Positions 30,720 through 41,450 of a DNA stretch of 64,000 nucleotides are shown in pieces; position 1 is the stretch's first letter; every line of letters begins with the position of its first letter. The DNA is taken from NCBI RefSeq assembly GCF_000801105.2, contig NC_079516.1, positions 14,632,001-14,696,000 of the forward strand. The letters are read 5' to 3'. The notes under the pieces are model-generated. The model ran no database searches. It saw only the letters and a list, made by a program, of their open reading frames with translations, and had not been told where the DNA came from. The position numbers were made by a program, and so were the translations under genes. The stretch is from Raphanus sativus (Eukaryota > Streptophyta > Magnoliopsida > Brassicales > Brassicaceae).

Positions 30720-31319
30720 TTAACCTCTTTGTTGTGCACAAAAGAGCATAAATAGGTTAAGCCTTTTGTAGTAGTAACAGGACTCGCAAACTAAAGTATA
30801 GTTCTCTTTAGGATGACAGTTGGTCAGTGGGTCAAGATTGAGCAAATTAGCAAAATATTTTCTCTTCCATTCAACACTGATGTTACGTAGTGAATTCTTG
30901 ATCCTTTCCCAACTCTGATTGGTTCTTGACAGATTTTCTTTCCATTGGAGCTTATCCAAATACTTTTTACCATTATAATGGTAACCTCTTGAGAGCAATA
31001 GCAAACCATATAGATACGTACCGTTGTCATTGTTACCAATTGACGAAAGCCGTAAATGATAGCCACCTTTGTGAAAGTTTTCATGGATAAAGTATTGAAT
31101 GATACCTTCGATATAGTGGGCCTCTGGGTTTCCATGCTTCAAGCATAGATCCTTGAACTTAGTATGCTCAGCGAGCATTTCTACCGGATTAGCAGCAAAA
31201 AATTGTAGGCTTACGTTTTTAAAATAGGTTGCGGGATCCTCGTTAGAGTAGTCTTCGTTGTTGGTGGTATCATCGGAGATGTTGATGATGTAATTGTTGA
31301 CACTCGAAACTGATTCCAT
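30720..31319 (-). CDS. F-box family (At2g35280/At1g67623-like) C-terminal protein, probable Helitron cargo
   Basis: A single-exon ORF of 199 residues from ATG 31319 (MESVSSVNNYIINISDD) to TAA 30720. The segment LCLKHGNPEAHYIEGI followed by IQYF is characteristic of the crucifer At2g35280-type F-box proteins, whose C-terminal half forms TPR/SEL1-like helices. The rest (GGYHLRLSSIGNNDNGTYLY, LLLLSRGYHYNGKKYLD, and a Cys pair in CESCYYY) fits that half. No F-box is present at the N-terminus, so it is either an N-terminally truncated capture or a family member that has lost the F-box. It lies between two RPA-like genes in the same orientation, which suggests that a Helitron acquired it. The frame is fully open. 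Confidence 0.7.
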   Translation of the reverse strand: MESVSSVNNYIINISDDTTNNEDYSNEDPATYFKNVSLQFFAANPVEMLAEHTKFKDLCLKHGNPEAHYIEGIIQYFIHENFHKGGYHLRLSSIGNNDNGTYLYGLLLLSRGYHYNGKKYLDKLQWKENLSRTNQSWERIKNSLRNISVEWKRKYFANLLNLDPLTNCHPKENYTLVCESCYYYKRLNLFMLFCAQQRG

Positions 31320-31419
31320 CTCTATAAGTGGTTTTCTTGAGTGTGATGATAAAGTAGAGGAAGGAGAGTTTGCTGAGAGTTGAGATTGTTTAGAATGTAA
31401 ATACAAAAGTCGGTTTATA

Positions 31420-32167
31420 TGGTGCCATAAAGTAGAGAAAAATAAATGAAATGAGAAATAATTGAGAGAATCAAATGGTCTTGCATGGTTTTTGATAACA
31501 GCAAAATATAATTTTGCATGCTTCTTGATAAATACAAAACTCTGTCATGTTTGTGATTTGTCAACTTTATGTCACAAAATTTTTGATACTTGTGACATAA
31601 AGAGCATATGTACAAAAATACAAAAGCTGCATATTTTCTCTTCTCACAGTGTTCATGATTATGATTTGGTTTTTCAGGTTATTAAAAATCTGTTTGGTTT
31701 CTTTTACATTTTTAGGATGTATGGCATATATTTTCTCTAATATGTTTATGATACTAATCTTTTGGTTTATTTTACATTTTAGGTTGTACGGCATTCCATT
31801 CTGTTCATATAAAAGAGGAGTCAATATCAGTAATGCCTTGCGACATGATCCAATGAAAAATAAGGTAATGCTTGGACTATAGGGTAAACACAATTAGGAA
31901 TGGAATTGATTCTGGATAGTTAGGAAAATGGAAATGAAAAGATTATTGTGATAGGATATTAAATGGTTAGTTAATCTCAAGATATGTTCCAAACGATTTT
32001 TGGATTTCATCAATCTGTTTAAAACGCAATCTAATTTTTATTCATAACGGAAAACCAGTTAACACCAAGAAATAATGAAATAATAAAAAAACATTAAAAA
32101 GCAACAAAGGAAAGCATTAAACCAATAAAACAAAAAAAAACGAAATTCATGAAATTCTTTTTTCCAA
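31420..32167. other. Spacer with hairpin and repeat between cargo gene and RPA-like gene B
   Basis: Contains a 12-bp perfect inverted repeat (31566-31601). It also has a short internal duplication (TTTACATTTTTAGGATGTATGGCATAT / TTTACATTTTAGGTTGTACGGCATT class, near 31700 and 31770) and the segment 31815-31960 that is related to 20210-20370. No gene can be read through it. Confidence 0.55.
31566..31601. repeat. 12-bp perfect inverted repeat (hairpin)
   Basis: TTTATGTCACAA at 31566-31577 and its exact reverse complement TTGTGACATAAA at 31590-31601, separated by 12 nt. It is not GC-rich and has no nearby CTRR, so it is not a normal Helitron 3' hairpin. Confidence 0.75.
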
Positions 32168-34210
32168 TCAGCCACTATGGTTCTCTTGGGCTTCATCACA
32201 GTTAATTTGTTTTTCTTTGCGCTTAGTTGACAACTGGTGCAGTGATTTGATTCTCTTCCACATAATATCATCCAGACTCCAAACCTTGATGGCATTGAAT
32301 TTTTCTGTATCATCAATGGAGATACCAAATCCAAAAGTTTTGCCAACGACCTCCACAAGTTCAGCTGGTAACATATCTTGATCTCCATTCTGTTAATAAA
32401 AAAAAACATAAATATTATATACTAACTTAAAAATCAAATAGTAATACACAAGTTATTTAAAATAAGGAATAAAACTTACATCCAACAAAACATTAGCGAT
32501 TTTTGCTGCAGAAGTTTTCACGATAGATGTAGCAACTGGGTCTAGAAGTGTGAATTTAGATTCGCCTGTTTGATCTTGCACAAGCAAATCTAGTTTGTAC
32601 CTGAAAAAGATACCGTTTTGTAACAATTTAAAAAGGGTTAGTTATTTTCTTAAAATAAACATATTAATTAAATGTTTTGATTTATAATAAATGACCTGGG
32701 AATAACTTTCGAAACAGTCATGTGGCAATAGTCACAAAACCAAGTTGGAGAATCGTGCTCGTCAAAGACAATCCTTGTTTTCAAAACTTTCTTTTTGCAG
32801 ACCACACAAGCACAATAATACCAACCACTCATTGTGTCAATAGCATAAACTGTGCAGATTACTCTGCATTTTTCATACTACAAAGCAACAAAAACAGTAT
32901 ACATTTGTGAGTAAATTATTTCAAAATATATATTTTGAGCAAAATGAAGGTGATAACCTTATCTGTGTGTTTCATCTCTTGAATGGTTTTGAAAGGAAAG
33001 GTTGACCATTTCTGGCGATTTGGTTGGTTCACAATCTTTCCAATATTTTGGTACATATCCATAGAGTTATCACCTCCACGAAAGCTTAACTCAAAAAAAA
33101 GAATAAATCTGATTTTGTAATTCATTATATAACATATTTAGTTTAGAATAATGTGAACTCACATCTGCTTAAGTCCGTCAGCTTCGTCGATAGCTGGGTT
33201 TATCATCACCAAGGAAGTATCAAATGCATTTATGATTTGAAACTCGTCTAAAACATATAAACAAAATATGTTAAAATAATGTTTCAAATATATTTTTCAC
33301 ATAAAGCGTTTTAATTATAAACACTTATCCCGACCATTGTCTTCTGGCAACTTAGCATATCTGATTAAACAAATATCTCCATTGTTTGGTTGTCTTTTTT
33401 CCTCTATCAAAGTTTCAGCAAATTTCCCATAGATGCAGCAGGCAAGGCGTTTGTCACTGAAATAGGGTCAAAAATATATAAGTTTTGTAAATAGAAAAAA
33501 TAGTTTGAATAAAATTTGAACAAAACTTACTTCGCATCTCTTAAAGAAAACACCATTTTGGTAACTACTTTTCTTGAACATTGAACCATATCCACACCAC
33601 CAAAATCCAATACCTGACCAATCACATCTGTTATACAGAAAAACAGTTAGATAAAAAACCGAATATATAGTTAATGTATTAATTAATCATATTGAAAAAT
33701 AAATGTTACCAATAAGATATCGTTTGTCATGTGAACCATTTTGAATGGTGGCAAAATCTTTCAGATCAAGGTACATGTTGTTGCAGTGGAGATTAGATTG
33801 TGTTATTGATGTTTCGGTCACGAAATTCATTTTGTAGCCATGGCTGGTGTGTCTGTAAGTTCCAGATGGTAGACTTAAGCGAAAGTTAGTAATAACTATC
33901 CACTCTCCAACACGACAATGCATCTGGAATCGCTGCAATAATGAACTATTGCAACTGGCCTGGATTTTAACACCCTATATAATGTAACAAACAAAAATGT
34001 TGAATTTCAAATATTTTTAAAAAATTATTTAGAGTTGTCGATTTATAGTGAGGTTGACCTTACCGTTTTGTCTGTTAAGACCATTTCAAGAGAAGAACCA
34101 ATTTGGGAATCGATTGACATCCATGTATGAAGCACTTTGACTTGGACTCTCCAGGATGATTTAAAAGGATGAATATCACTCAGGTTGCTGATTCGGATAA
34201 AGGACTCCAT
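32168..34210 (-). CDS. Helitron-encoded RPA70-like single-strand DNA-binding protein, copy B
   Basis: Starts at ATG 34210 (MESFIRISNLSDIHPFKSSW) and ends at TGA 32168. The same exon plan as copy A can be followed: DBD-A (WRVQVKVLHTWMS), then VGEWIVITNFRLSLPSGTYR near 33905-33850, SFRDAK-type and YGKFAETLIEE-type exons, then a zinc ribbon CX2C...CX2C (WYYCACVVC ... FCDYC, near 32825-32720). The end is LVEVVGKTFGFGISIDDTEK. Copies A and B are clearly paralogous but very diverged, so this is an old duplication and not a recent one. Its 5' end is 389 bp from the proposed Helitron terminus. No clear disabling mutation was seen. Confidence 0.78.
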
Positions 34211-34597
34211 AAGTTTTAAATGACGATAGATAGTTGTGAGTTTGGAATGATTATATTTGTTGTGGTTGCATTGATATTTATAGAGTAATTGTCGTTGGAG
34301 TAGTAATAGGATAAGCAATACAATTAAAATTGTTGTTGATATGGAATATTCTAAGGATATATGAGATATGTGGAGTTACAAAATATATTTGATAATCTTG
34401 TTATTCTGTTTTAAAAATATATTGCCAATAAGTGGATTAGAATATTCCTTTACAATTGTAAAGTCGATTTGTCACAAAAATCGTAGATGTAATTATTTTA
34501 AAATTTATTTTAAAATAAGAAGGTAATGGCAGTCTAATGTAAATAGTTTGAAAGTTTAAGGGGAAGTTTGAAAAAGTGCTGCTGTTTTAATTGTATT

Positions 34598-34599
34598 GA
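34598..34599 (-). other. Proposed Helitron 5' terminus (TC)
   Basis: On the minus strand the sequence reads A|TCAATACAATTAAAACAGCA. The terminal dinucleotide, the A before it and the downstream CTTCCCCTTAA and CATTAGACTGCCATTACC stretches are typical of Brassicaceae Helitron 5' ends. Confidence 0.6.
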
Positions 34600-35986
34600 T
34601 AAACAATACAATCAAAAGAAATCTGTAAACAAAAGCAAAAATTTACAAAAGTTTAAAATTAAAAATCAAAAATAAATTCAGAAAAATCTATGCAGCTATA
34701 TTTAAGTATCTTAGGATTCTTGTTCCCGTGTTTTAGATCTTAAAAACGAACTAGATAAATAAATCTGAATCAGCTCACGGTAATTCTGGGTAAAACCTGT
34801 TTCTGACTCTACCACAACCTGCTTCAGCCCACAGCTGCCCTAATAGGTCTGGGCATTTGGATTCTCGACTCGGGTTTGGGTTGGGTCTTGTCAAGTCTGG
34901 ATCATTCGGGTCTTAGATATTAAGATTCAATAGTATAATCAGAATTTATCAGTTCAGATCTGGTTCGGTCTTTGTCGGGTCCGAACCGATTCGGATCTTA
35001 GATAGTTGGACCCAATAGAGTAATTAGAATTTTTTGATTCGAGTTTGGTTTTGGATTGGGTTCAGTTTGGGTTTTATTTGCTCGAACTCAAAAAATACCT
35101 ACACAAAACGCATAAAATATCTGAAATATTTAAATACTCGAAATATATTCGAAATTTTACCTAAAATCTAACCGAAGACATGAAAAATACCTGAACTTGT
35201 ATCTGATTATCTGAATTATATTTTTAAAAATCTAAAATTTTATCCAAAACCTAAAAACATACGCGAAACCCAAATCCGAAAACCTGCATATACTGAAACA
35301 CCCATACATATCTAGTATACAGGCTGCTAATATATACCAAAAATTTCCGGTATTTCGGATACCCATCGGATCTCGGATTCGGATTGGGTCGGATCCAAAA
35401 CCTGCATGTCCTCCACAACAAAACCCAATAAGATAAAAACCGGTTCAGTTCCTACCTAAACTGGGATTTTTCGGATCAGTTTTGGATCTGGTCACCGGGT
35501 TCGGGTAATATCCCGTAATATGCGATCCCATGCCTTGGATGTGTGTTAATTTGGAAAACAAATCAAACCACCTGCAAGGTAGAAACTTTAAAATAACATA
35601 AATACAAATGAGTTGAGGGACATTGATCCTTGAGGTGACAGATTACCAACACTGTGACACTCTTCCACCAATACTTCATTATGAATATTCACCTTTATAT
35701 ACATATTGAAACTTATTTTCACCTCTATATTGTATCTATATATTATATAGTCTTATCTGAAATATACCAATTATTCCTTTATAGTCAGTGACTAGCGTCT
35801 CTTGTAAATGCTTACATACATTGCCTTGTCATACACGTGAATACCGTATGAGTAAGATTTATTAAGTTTATCAGGTCATTTCTATATTGTCCCTGGAAGC
35901 ACCCATGGGTATCTCCATTGGCGTCTGGAAACACACCTGTACAAAAATCCTAAGCCGATGATAACAACAAAGATAACCGCACCTAA
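34600..35986. other. Intergenic sequence with degenerate GGTTCGG/TCGGATC low-complexity tract
   Basis: From about 34850 to 35530 the sequence is a degenerate low-complexity region rich in GGTT(C)GGG, TCGGATC and their complements (AACCCGA, AACCTGAA). No protein can be read. A 40-bp motif at about 35616-35665 recurs at 37763-37803. Confidence 0.5.
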
Positions 35987-36958
35987 GAGCACCTCCATTC
36001 CAAGGTTTTTAAGAGGTTCATAAGGGATGGAGGGGCCCGGTGGGACCTATTTTTTTCTAAACCTTTCGCTCTCTCACCTCTAAAACTTTCTATTTAAGAG
36101 TTAACTAGATTTTGATCCGCGCTTTCAAAGCGCGGGTTTATGTTTGGTGAAAATTTTATATAATCACATTTATATAATCCATCTTGTATATGTATTTATA
36201 TAATCCGTCTCATATATGTATTTTATATCCAGATTTATATTCGGTAAAACTATATTATACATGTATTTTTAGGTTTTTAATTTTGAATTAGATATTTTAA
36301 ATATAAATCAATATAACAGTTTTATAGTTTTGATCGGTGTTTTGAAATTCGATTGAGACCTGCGGTTGAACGGATTACCGGTTGATCAAAGATAAATTCA
36401 GTTCGGGTTTGAAAAAAAAAACAAAATTTAAAAATCCAATAAAAACTACTAAAATCGAAATCCAGTTACCGGTTGAACCAATAAACAATTTTATTTTTTA
36501 TAAATAATTTTTGTTAGATAGTTGGGATTATATTAAGGAAAAAGCGGTTTAAAACCAAACCATTAAATAGTTTGAGAAAAAAACGATGCAGTTTCAAACA
36601 TGTCCGGTTGGAAAAATATTAAAATGATACATTATCAAACACAGAATAATCACATACCAAAATTGAATTAGGAAACCGGTGGTTAATGACAAACCAAAAA
36701 CAATTAAAAAAGAAACCAATGCAAAATGTCCAAAATATCATTAATGAATACAAAAAAGTCTTTTTAATAGGGATAAACAGAGTAAAAATCTAAATGTGCT
36801 TGTACTTTAATAGTATAGATTCTTACACTGTTACGCGGGTCCCACATATACGTGGCGACTGCGATTGGTTGTTTTTTAAAAAAAAAAAAATCGGATAAAA
36901 GTAAAAAAAAAAAAAAATTTAAGAACCCCAATTTCGGGGTTCAGTGATGGAGGTGCCC
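35987..36958. mobile_element. Tourist-like MITE split by a nested Helitron
   Basis: Left end GAGCACCTCCAT and right end ATGGAGGTGCCC form an inverted repeat (GAGCACCTCCAT versus GGGCACCTCCAT). TAA flanks both ends (35984-35986 and 36959-36961). Without the inserted Helitron (36105-36819) the element is 257 bp, close to the 262-bp Tourist MITE at 15225. Confidence 0.8.
36105..36819 (-). mobile_element. Non-autonomous Helitron nested in a MITE
   Basis: On the minus strand it starts A|TCTATACTATTAAAGTAC (36819) and ends with a GC-rich hairpin CCGCGCTT-TGA-AAGCGCGG (36135-36117), 8 nt, CTAG (36108-36105) and then T. All Helitron hallmarks are present: no target duplication, A|T insertion site, hairpin and CTRR end. 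It is 715 bp and has no ORF. Confidence 0.88.
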
Positions 36959-36961
36959 TAA

Positions 36962-38776
36962 GTTCCTAACACGAAAAAAAAATAATAATAAAAAAAAAGT
37001 TCCTAACACGAATTCTGTTAAAGGGAACTGGGTCGCAAATGGGGTCCAGCAAAAGTTGGCACTATGCAATAGACCAAGAGATGTTGAATCGATGATTCGT
37101 AAATGGCGTTAACTTCTTTAAGTGATTTTAATAAACAATGTGTTGTATCGTATGGTTAGAGAGATTTGTATAGTCAACAACTGAACTAGTGGGTAGGAAA
37201 CTGAGATTTGGTTGTCGAACCGTTTGGTCTGTGTGAACGTCCTCCTAGTTTAGAATCTTCTATTTTCAAAAACAAATGGAATTTCTGTATTTCTCGATTT
37301 TTAAACTTTTTTTTTTGAATAAATGTTTAAATTTTATTCAAGCAAAAACTTTTTTCACATCAAGTTGAACTGTGCTTCTATTTATTTACAGCATCAAAAA
37401 TCTGTTCTCAATAAAAGAATTATCCTGCACTTTCAGCTCTTCCATTTTCTTGGACCCCAAACCAAGTGATTAACACTTCCTCAAGGTACTGCTGGCCCCT
37501 CCCTCCCTTTCACAGAAAGGGACTTGAGTCTTATTGTCCTATCCACAAATCTGACCAAACAGTTGATATCTTTCGGTTGTTCCCCCGTGTCTTCTACCAT
37601 TGTGTTATCTCCACACTGTATGCATCGTAGCATGGATAGCATACCAACTTTTAAACTTTTACAAATATCGTATCTTTTGAAATAAAGAATTTATCCAACT
37701 TACAAATCAGAAACTCGAAATTTCAAAACTTATTTTAAAGAAAAATGAGCGGCAAGATAATATGGATCCCTGAGGTGACACGTTACCAACACTTAGACAC
37801 TCTCACATATTCTGCATTTTGTTGGTGTTTCAGTCATAATGTTGTTATGCGCGAGATCCTAAACTCCCAAGTCGTTAAGATTCAGCCCACCTGAAATTTC
37901 AGTCCGATGCAAGAACCAAGGCTCGATAAAGTGGGTATCCGACCAGAAGCAAAGTTCATCGATAGATCGATCTACGGTGGTGAGAGAAGTAGCGCTTAGA
38001 ACCAGAATGGAGCCATCGACAAGGGATTTTCAGAGAAACAGAGGCACCAATCCGATGAGAGACGATAGAGAGAGGAAACCACGTCAGTAGTTTCGATGTT
38101 GAGACTTGCCATCAAAGGTATACAGGCTCTTTCTGGGAGACTAATCTGGAGATAGAGTTGAAGCTGATAAGCTAATGTATTTTTCCTGTGCAACGATTGA
38201 GATGGTGACGCCTGAAGAGAATGAGAAAAAAACGGATAAGGAGAGAGTTGTTTTTTTTTTTTGACTAAATAAGGAGAGAGTTGTTACAGAGAGAGAACCT
38301 TAGAAAAGTCTTAAGTTTCACGATTTGACCGAGAGGTGATGTATCAGAAAAACATGAATGGATGTATCCAGTTTTCGTTGTACCATTAGAGAAAAAGTGG
38401 AAGTTTTAAGAGAGATGTAGAAAACGCGAAAGAGAAAGAGAGAAGAACTGAAGAAATTATTTGTTAAATGGTGAAGGGATAACGAAGCGAAGGAGTGGCC
38501 ACATCTGTAAATTATTTGTTAGGTTTGTATTATTTCTGTAAGTAATACTAAGACAAGTTTGTATATGTATCAATTATTTAAAATGATGTAAACTCATATT
38601 ATCTATCATTTTCTAAAAACATGATGTAAATGAATATAGATTTAAATCAATTTCACTGAAATGATGCTAAATAAATAAATTAAACATCATTTTGTATTAC
38701 TGATGATATAATAACATAACTTGTATCACTTGTTGATAAATAATTTAAACTAGTATCACTTATTTCTGAATTCTGA
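36962..38776. other. Intergenic region with a LINE tail
   Basis: Apart from the LINE 3' fragment at 37311-37648 I see no gene. A moderately GC-rich piece at 37860-38240 has purine-rich short frames but none that look like a protein. Confidence 0.45.
37311..37648 (-). mobile_element. 5'-truncated LINE 3' end, minus strand
   Basis: Bounded by a 12-bp duplication TTTTAAACTTTT (37299-37310 and 37649-37660). Its left edge is a T-run followed by GAATAAATG, that is, a poly(A) tail on the minus strand. The interior minus-strand frame (RCIQCGDNTMVEDTGEQPKD) is short and ends at a stop. The structure supports a retroposed tail; the family is not certain. Confidence 0.65.
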
Positions 38777-38778
38777 TA

Positions 38779-39036
38779 CTCCATCCGTACCATTATAAGT
38801 GGTGTTTAAGGTTTTTACACAAAGAATAAGAAAATATAAATTTCTATGCAATTTATCTTGATTACATAAAATTGCATTAAATAAAATTAGTCTAACCAAT
38901 AAAAAAAACATGTAGTATTTTGTAATTGGTTGAAAATTTCAGTTTGACATTAAATTTATCTAGAAATGTGAGAACATCACTTATTATAAAACAAAATAAA
39001 AATACTTAAACACCACTTAAAGTGGTATGGAAAGAG
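38779..39036. mobile_element. Stowaway-like MITE
   Basis: Ends CTCCATCCGTACCATTATAA and (reverse complement of right end) CTCTTTCCATACCACTTTAA share the Stowaway start CTCC(C)TCCGT and continue as AAGTGGTGTTTAAG. TA flanks both sides (38777-38778 and 39037-39038). It is 258 bp. Confidence 0.85.
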
Positions 39037-39078
39037 TACCATTTATGTGATGCAATACATTTTCTTGTAGTGTCATCT

Positions 39079-39249
39079 TCATGTCATTTCAACTTCAAGG
39101 GGAGCTTGATCGATCCGACTCCGCCTAAAGAAGCAGCTGTAGAGAAGAACTCCAACACCAACAATGACAAGCGCTGAAACTATCCCTACAATGCAGTATT
39201 TGGTAGGGAAGGGTTCTGGCATGTCCGGTCCACCAAAAGACGGCGCCAT
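39079..39249 (-). CDS. Small single-pass membrane protein, copy 1 (56 aa)
   Basis: ATG at 39249, TGA at 39079. The protein begins MAPSFGGPDMPEPFPTKYC; a hydrophobic segment IVGIVSALVIVGVGVLLYSC follows (about residues 20-39), then a basic FFRRSR and the acidic end LEVEMT. This is a single transmembrane helix with a positive-inside flank, so an N-out/C-in orientation is likely. I do not recognise the family. A close paralogue lies 473 bp upstream on the same strand with the same length and no indels. That conservation of frame and ends supports a real gene, too small for ordinary ORF cut-offs. A longer transcript with other exons cannot be excluded. Confidence 0.65.
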   Translation of the reverse strand: MAPSFGGPDMPEPFPTKYCIVGIVSALVIVGVGVLLYSCFFRRSRIDQAPLEVEMT

Positions 39250-39721
39250 CTGATGTGACCAATAGATCGATCAAACACAAACAAAAAAAACATAAAAACA
39301 AAAGACAAAACAAAACAAATCTCTTCAACTGATAAGAAGATTAAAACTGATATGCAAGCTTTTCTTACAAGGAACTTGTTACACCTTATGGAAAGAGAGG
39401 AACTCAAAACTTCACAACTCAGTTAGCAAGCCGACAGAGCTTCTAGTAAACGAAATCCTAGTTTATCTTCAATTCCAAACCCTGACTCCTACATGCTATC
39501 TTGGTTCACTCACTTCCAGCCTAATCCATCTTCTCACTCTATCTATTTTGAGATTTTACTTTGTCTGTATCAATTTTACTTGATTTGCATCTTATGAAAT
39601 TAGGTTGTATGGATGTCCTCCTTTGAATTACAAAGTCTAGTGATTGGGTAGATAATATATGGATGCAACATAGATACAATGAAACCATGACTAGTTAGAT
39701 ATATTGCTAAAGAAATCATCT
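39250..39721. other. Spacer between the two small membrane-protein genes
   Basis: About 470 bp upstream of copy 1 and downstream of copy 2. Part near 39360-39500 (CTTACAAGGAACTTG ... CAAACCCTGACTCC) may be 5' UTR of copy 1. No further ORF. Confidence 0.4.
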
Positions 39722-39892
39722 TCAGGTCATCTCAACTTCGATCGGAGCTTGACCGATCAGATTCCGCTTAAAGAAGCGGCTGTAGAGAAGAACTCCAACA
39801 CCAAAAGTAACAAGTGTTACAATTATCCCTACAATGCAGTATTTGGTAGGGAAGGGTTCGGGCACCTCGTCTCCACCGAAAGACGGCGCCAT
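39722..39892 (-). CDS. Small single-pass membrane protein, copy 2 (56 aa)
   Basis: ATG at 39892, TGA at 39722. The protein begins MAPSFGGDEVPEPFPTKYC and has the hydrophobic span IVGIIVTLVTFGVGVLLYS, then RFFKRN and the end IEVEMT. It has the same 56-residue length as copy 1. Residues 11-23 (PEPFPTKYCIVGI) and 31-38 (GVGVLLYS) are identical; differences cluster after MAPSFGG, in the middle of the membrane span and after FF. Several differences are synonymous (for example TTT/TTC and CCA/CCC) and there is no indel, as expected for coding sequence. Function is unknown. Confidence 0.65.
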   Translation of the reverse strand: MAPSFGGDEVPEPFPTKYCIVGIIVTLVTFGVGVLLYSRFFKRNLIGQAPIEVEMT

Positions 39893-40390
39893 CTTACCAT
39901 ATATATAATTAAGTAGCTTTATTTACGAAAATGAAAAATACTTTTTGTACATTTCCAATAAATTTGATAATTAATTTAATAAAAAGTATAATCTATTTTT
40001 GGATTGACTAACTTATTTATTTAAAAATTCATTCTAATGATGACGTATGATCATTTCAAATGTTGATTTTTTTGGAGAAATTTCATAAATACACTTTTCT
40101 TGGTACCACAATTCAACTATACCACTAATCAAGTGACATTTTCAAAAATATCGTATTTTTTAATGTGTAAAAGACTCAATTACCCTCACCTTTCATCTTC
40201 AACAGTTGGATCCATCTCCTCCGTCATCTAACCTAGCCTCCATCGGATTCATGGATTCATTGTTGCTTCCGATGAGACGACGATGCGACGAGATTGAGTG
40301 ATGACGACGGCGACACGATGACGGCGACATGACGATGGCGAGGACACAATCGAGAAACAACGACGACAATGAGATTGGACGACGGCTGCG

Positions 40391-40690
40391 GTGAGGTCCT
40401 CGACTCGTTACATAACCGGCGACGGTGGACCAGTGAGGAAGTGGAAGAAGAAGTGGGTTCACGTCTCTCCTTCCTCCAAGAAGCAAAACACCTCCTCCTC
40501 CTCCTCCTCCGTCGTTAACGGTGGTGGTTCGGCTTCGGAGGGATCTCATTTGTTGTTCTTTAAGTGGGCACCGTTGTCTCAGGGCGGCAACGGTGGTAAC
40601 GAAGATGGTAAAAGCAAGATTAATTCTCCTAGCGATGAGCCTGTGACGAAGACGACGACAAGGCAGAAGAACCTCCCCGGCAGAGATTCA
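40391..40690 (+). pseudogene. Captured fragment 1: PVRKWKKKWVHV-type basic protein
   Basis: The frame reads RSSTRYITGDGGPVRKWKKK and then WVHVSPSSKKQN, followed by a Ser run, NGGGSASEGSHLLFFKWAPL and DEPVTKTTTRQKN. It resembles N-terminal parts of uncharacterised plant proteins rich in basic residues, but I cannot name it. No ATG opens this frame (its first codon is GTG), and it runs out at a GT-like exon end near 40690 (GTGCCA|GTTAG). It is a gene fragment, not a gene. Confidence 0.55.
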
Positions 40691-40720
40691 AATACGTGCC
40701 AGTTAGTTTTTTTCTTTTAA

Positions 40721-40856
40721 AATGGCAGCACTTATGTTTCGAAAGATGTTTGGAAAACTCTGGAAGTTACTTTCACATTATCAGGAAAACCTGACCGTGT
40801 TGATCTTCTTATAAAGTCTGTAACCATCCATTGCGAAAGCAATAATCAGTTTGAGA
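40721..40856 (+). pseudogene. Captured fragment 2: CBM22 of an endo-1,4-beta-xylanase
   Basis: Reads NGSTYVSKDVWKTLEVTFTL, then SGKPDRV and VDLLIKSVTIHCES. This is the end of a carbohydrate-binding module 22 as in Arabidopsis RXF12-type xylanases. In those proteins a short segment (VFYLEGPSPG type) separates the two halves; it is missing here, so an exon or a deletion is lost. No catalytic GH10 domain is present. Confidence 0.6.
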
Positions 40857-40924
40857 TAAAACTGACATATTGATATCTTAAGAAGCTATGTTCAGTGTTT
40901 TAATATGTTTCTTCCGCTTGCCAG

Positions 40925-41450
40925 AGAAGCAGAGACTTCTGTCCATCAGCTCCTGAAGCTGATCACCACATCAGCTCATGAAAGAGTATACACAAAAACC
41001 TAACGAAGCAAGTCTCTGAAGATGGATCAATCAGAAGATGCAGGGCAACAGTTAAAATCACATGCTTAAGTACCTTGTTTGGCTTCATCAACGCCTATCT
41101 GTCTTTCTTTTACCTCTCTTCCCTGAGAACAAGGCTTAGGTCGCAGAGTTGGTATAACTCTATCAGCTTCACCACGTCTTGCATTCTTGTCTCTCTTTTT
41201 GAGAGAGCTATTGTGAATGATACTTTGAGTTTCTTGAAGAGTGGGAAGAAATTTTCTGGTTTGAGAGACTATGAGTTTGAGGATTTGCAGCAGCTTGTTG
41301 TGTATATGTTGGTGGAGAAGATAAGTCTTGTTAAAGAAGTTAGGCCGTCGGTTTCGACAGTCAAAGCCATGTGGAGGCTTTTGATGTGGACTTGAATGTT
41401 TTCCAATCGTTTGAAATGGAAGGAGACGGCTTGGAGTGCAATCCTTCAAA
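40925..41450 (+). pseudogene. Captured fragment 3: unidentified plant protein piece
   Basis: The frame 41075-41395 reads LFGFINAYLSFFYLSSLRTR, LVSLFERAIVNDTLSFLKSG, then KFSGLRDYEFEDLQQLVVYM and LVEKISLVKEVRPSVSTVKA. A one-base shift near 41375 lets the reading continue as AFDVDLNVFQSFEMEGDGLE. The composition is that of a real, helical protein, but I do not recognise it. No start codon context and a frameshift: a dead fragment. Confidence 0.5.

Noticed and set aside
41066..41449. Minus-strand 127-codon ORF over captured fragment 3
   Set aside because: The plus-strand translation has protein-like composition and continues across a one-base shift; the minus-strand one does not.
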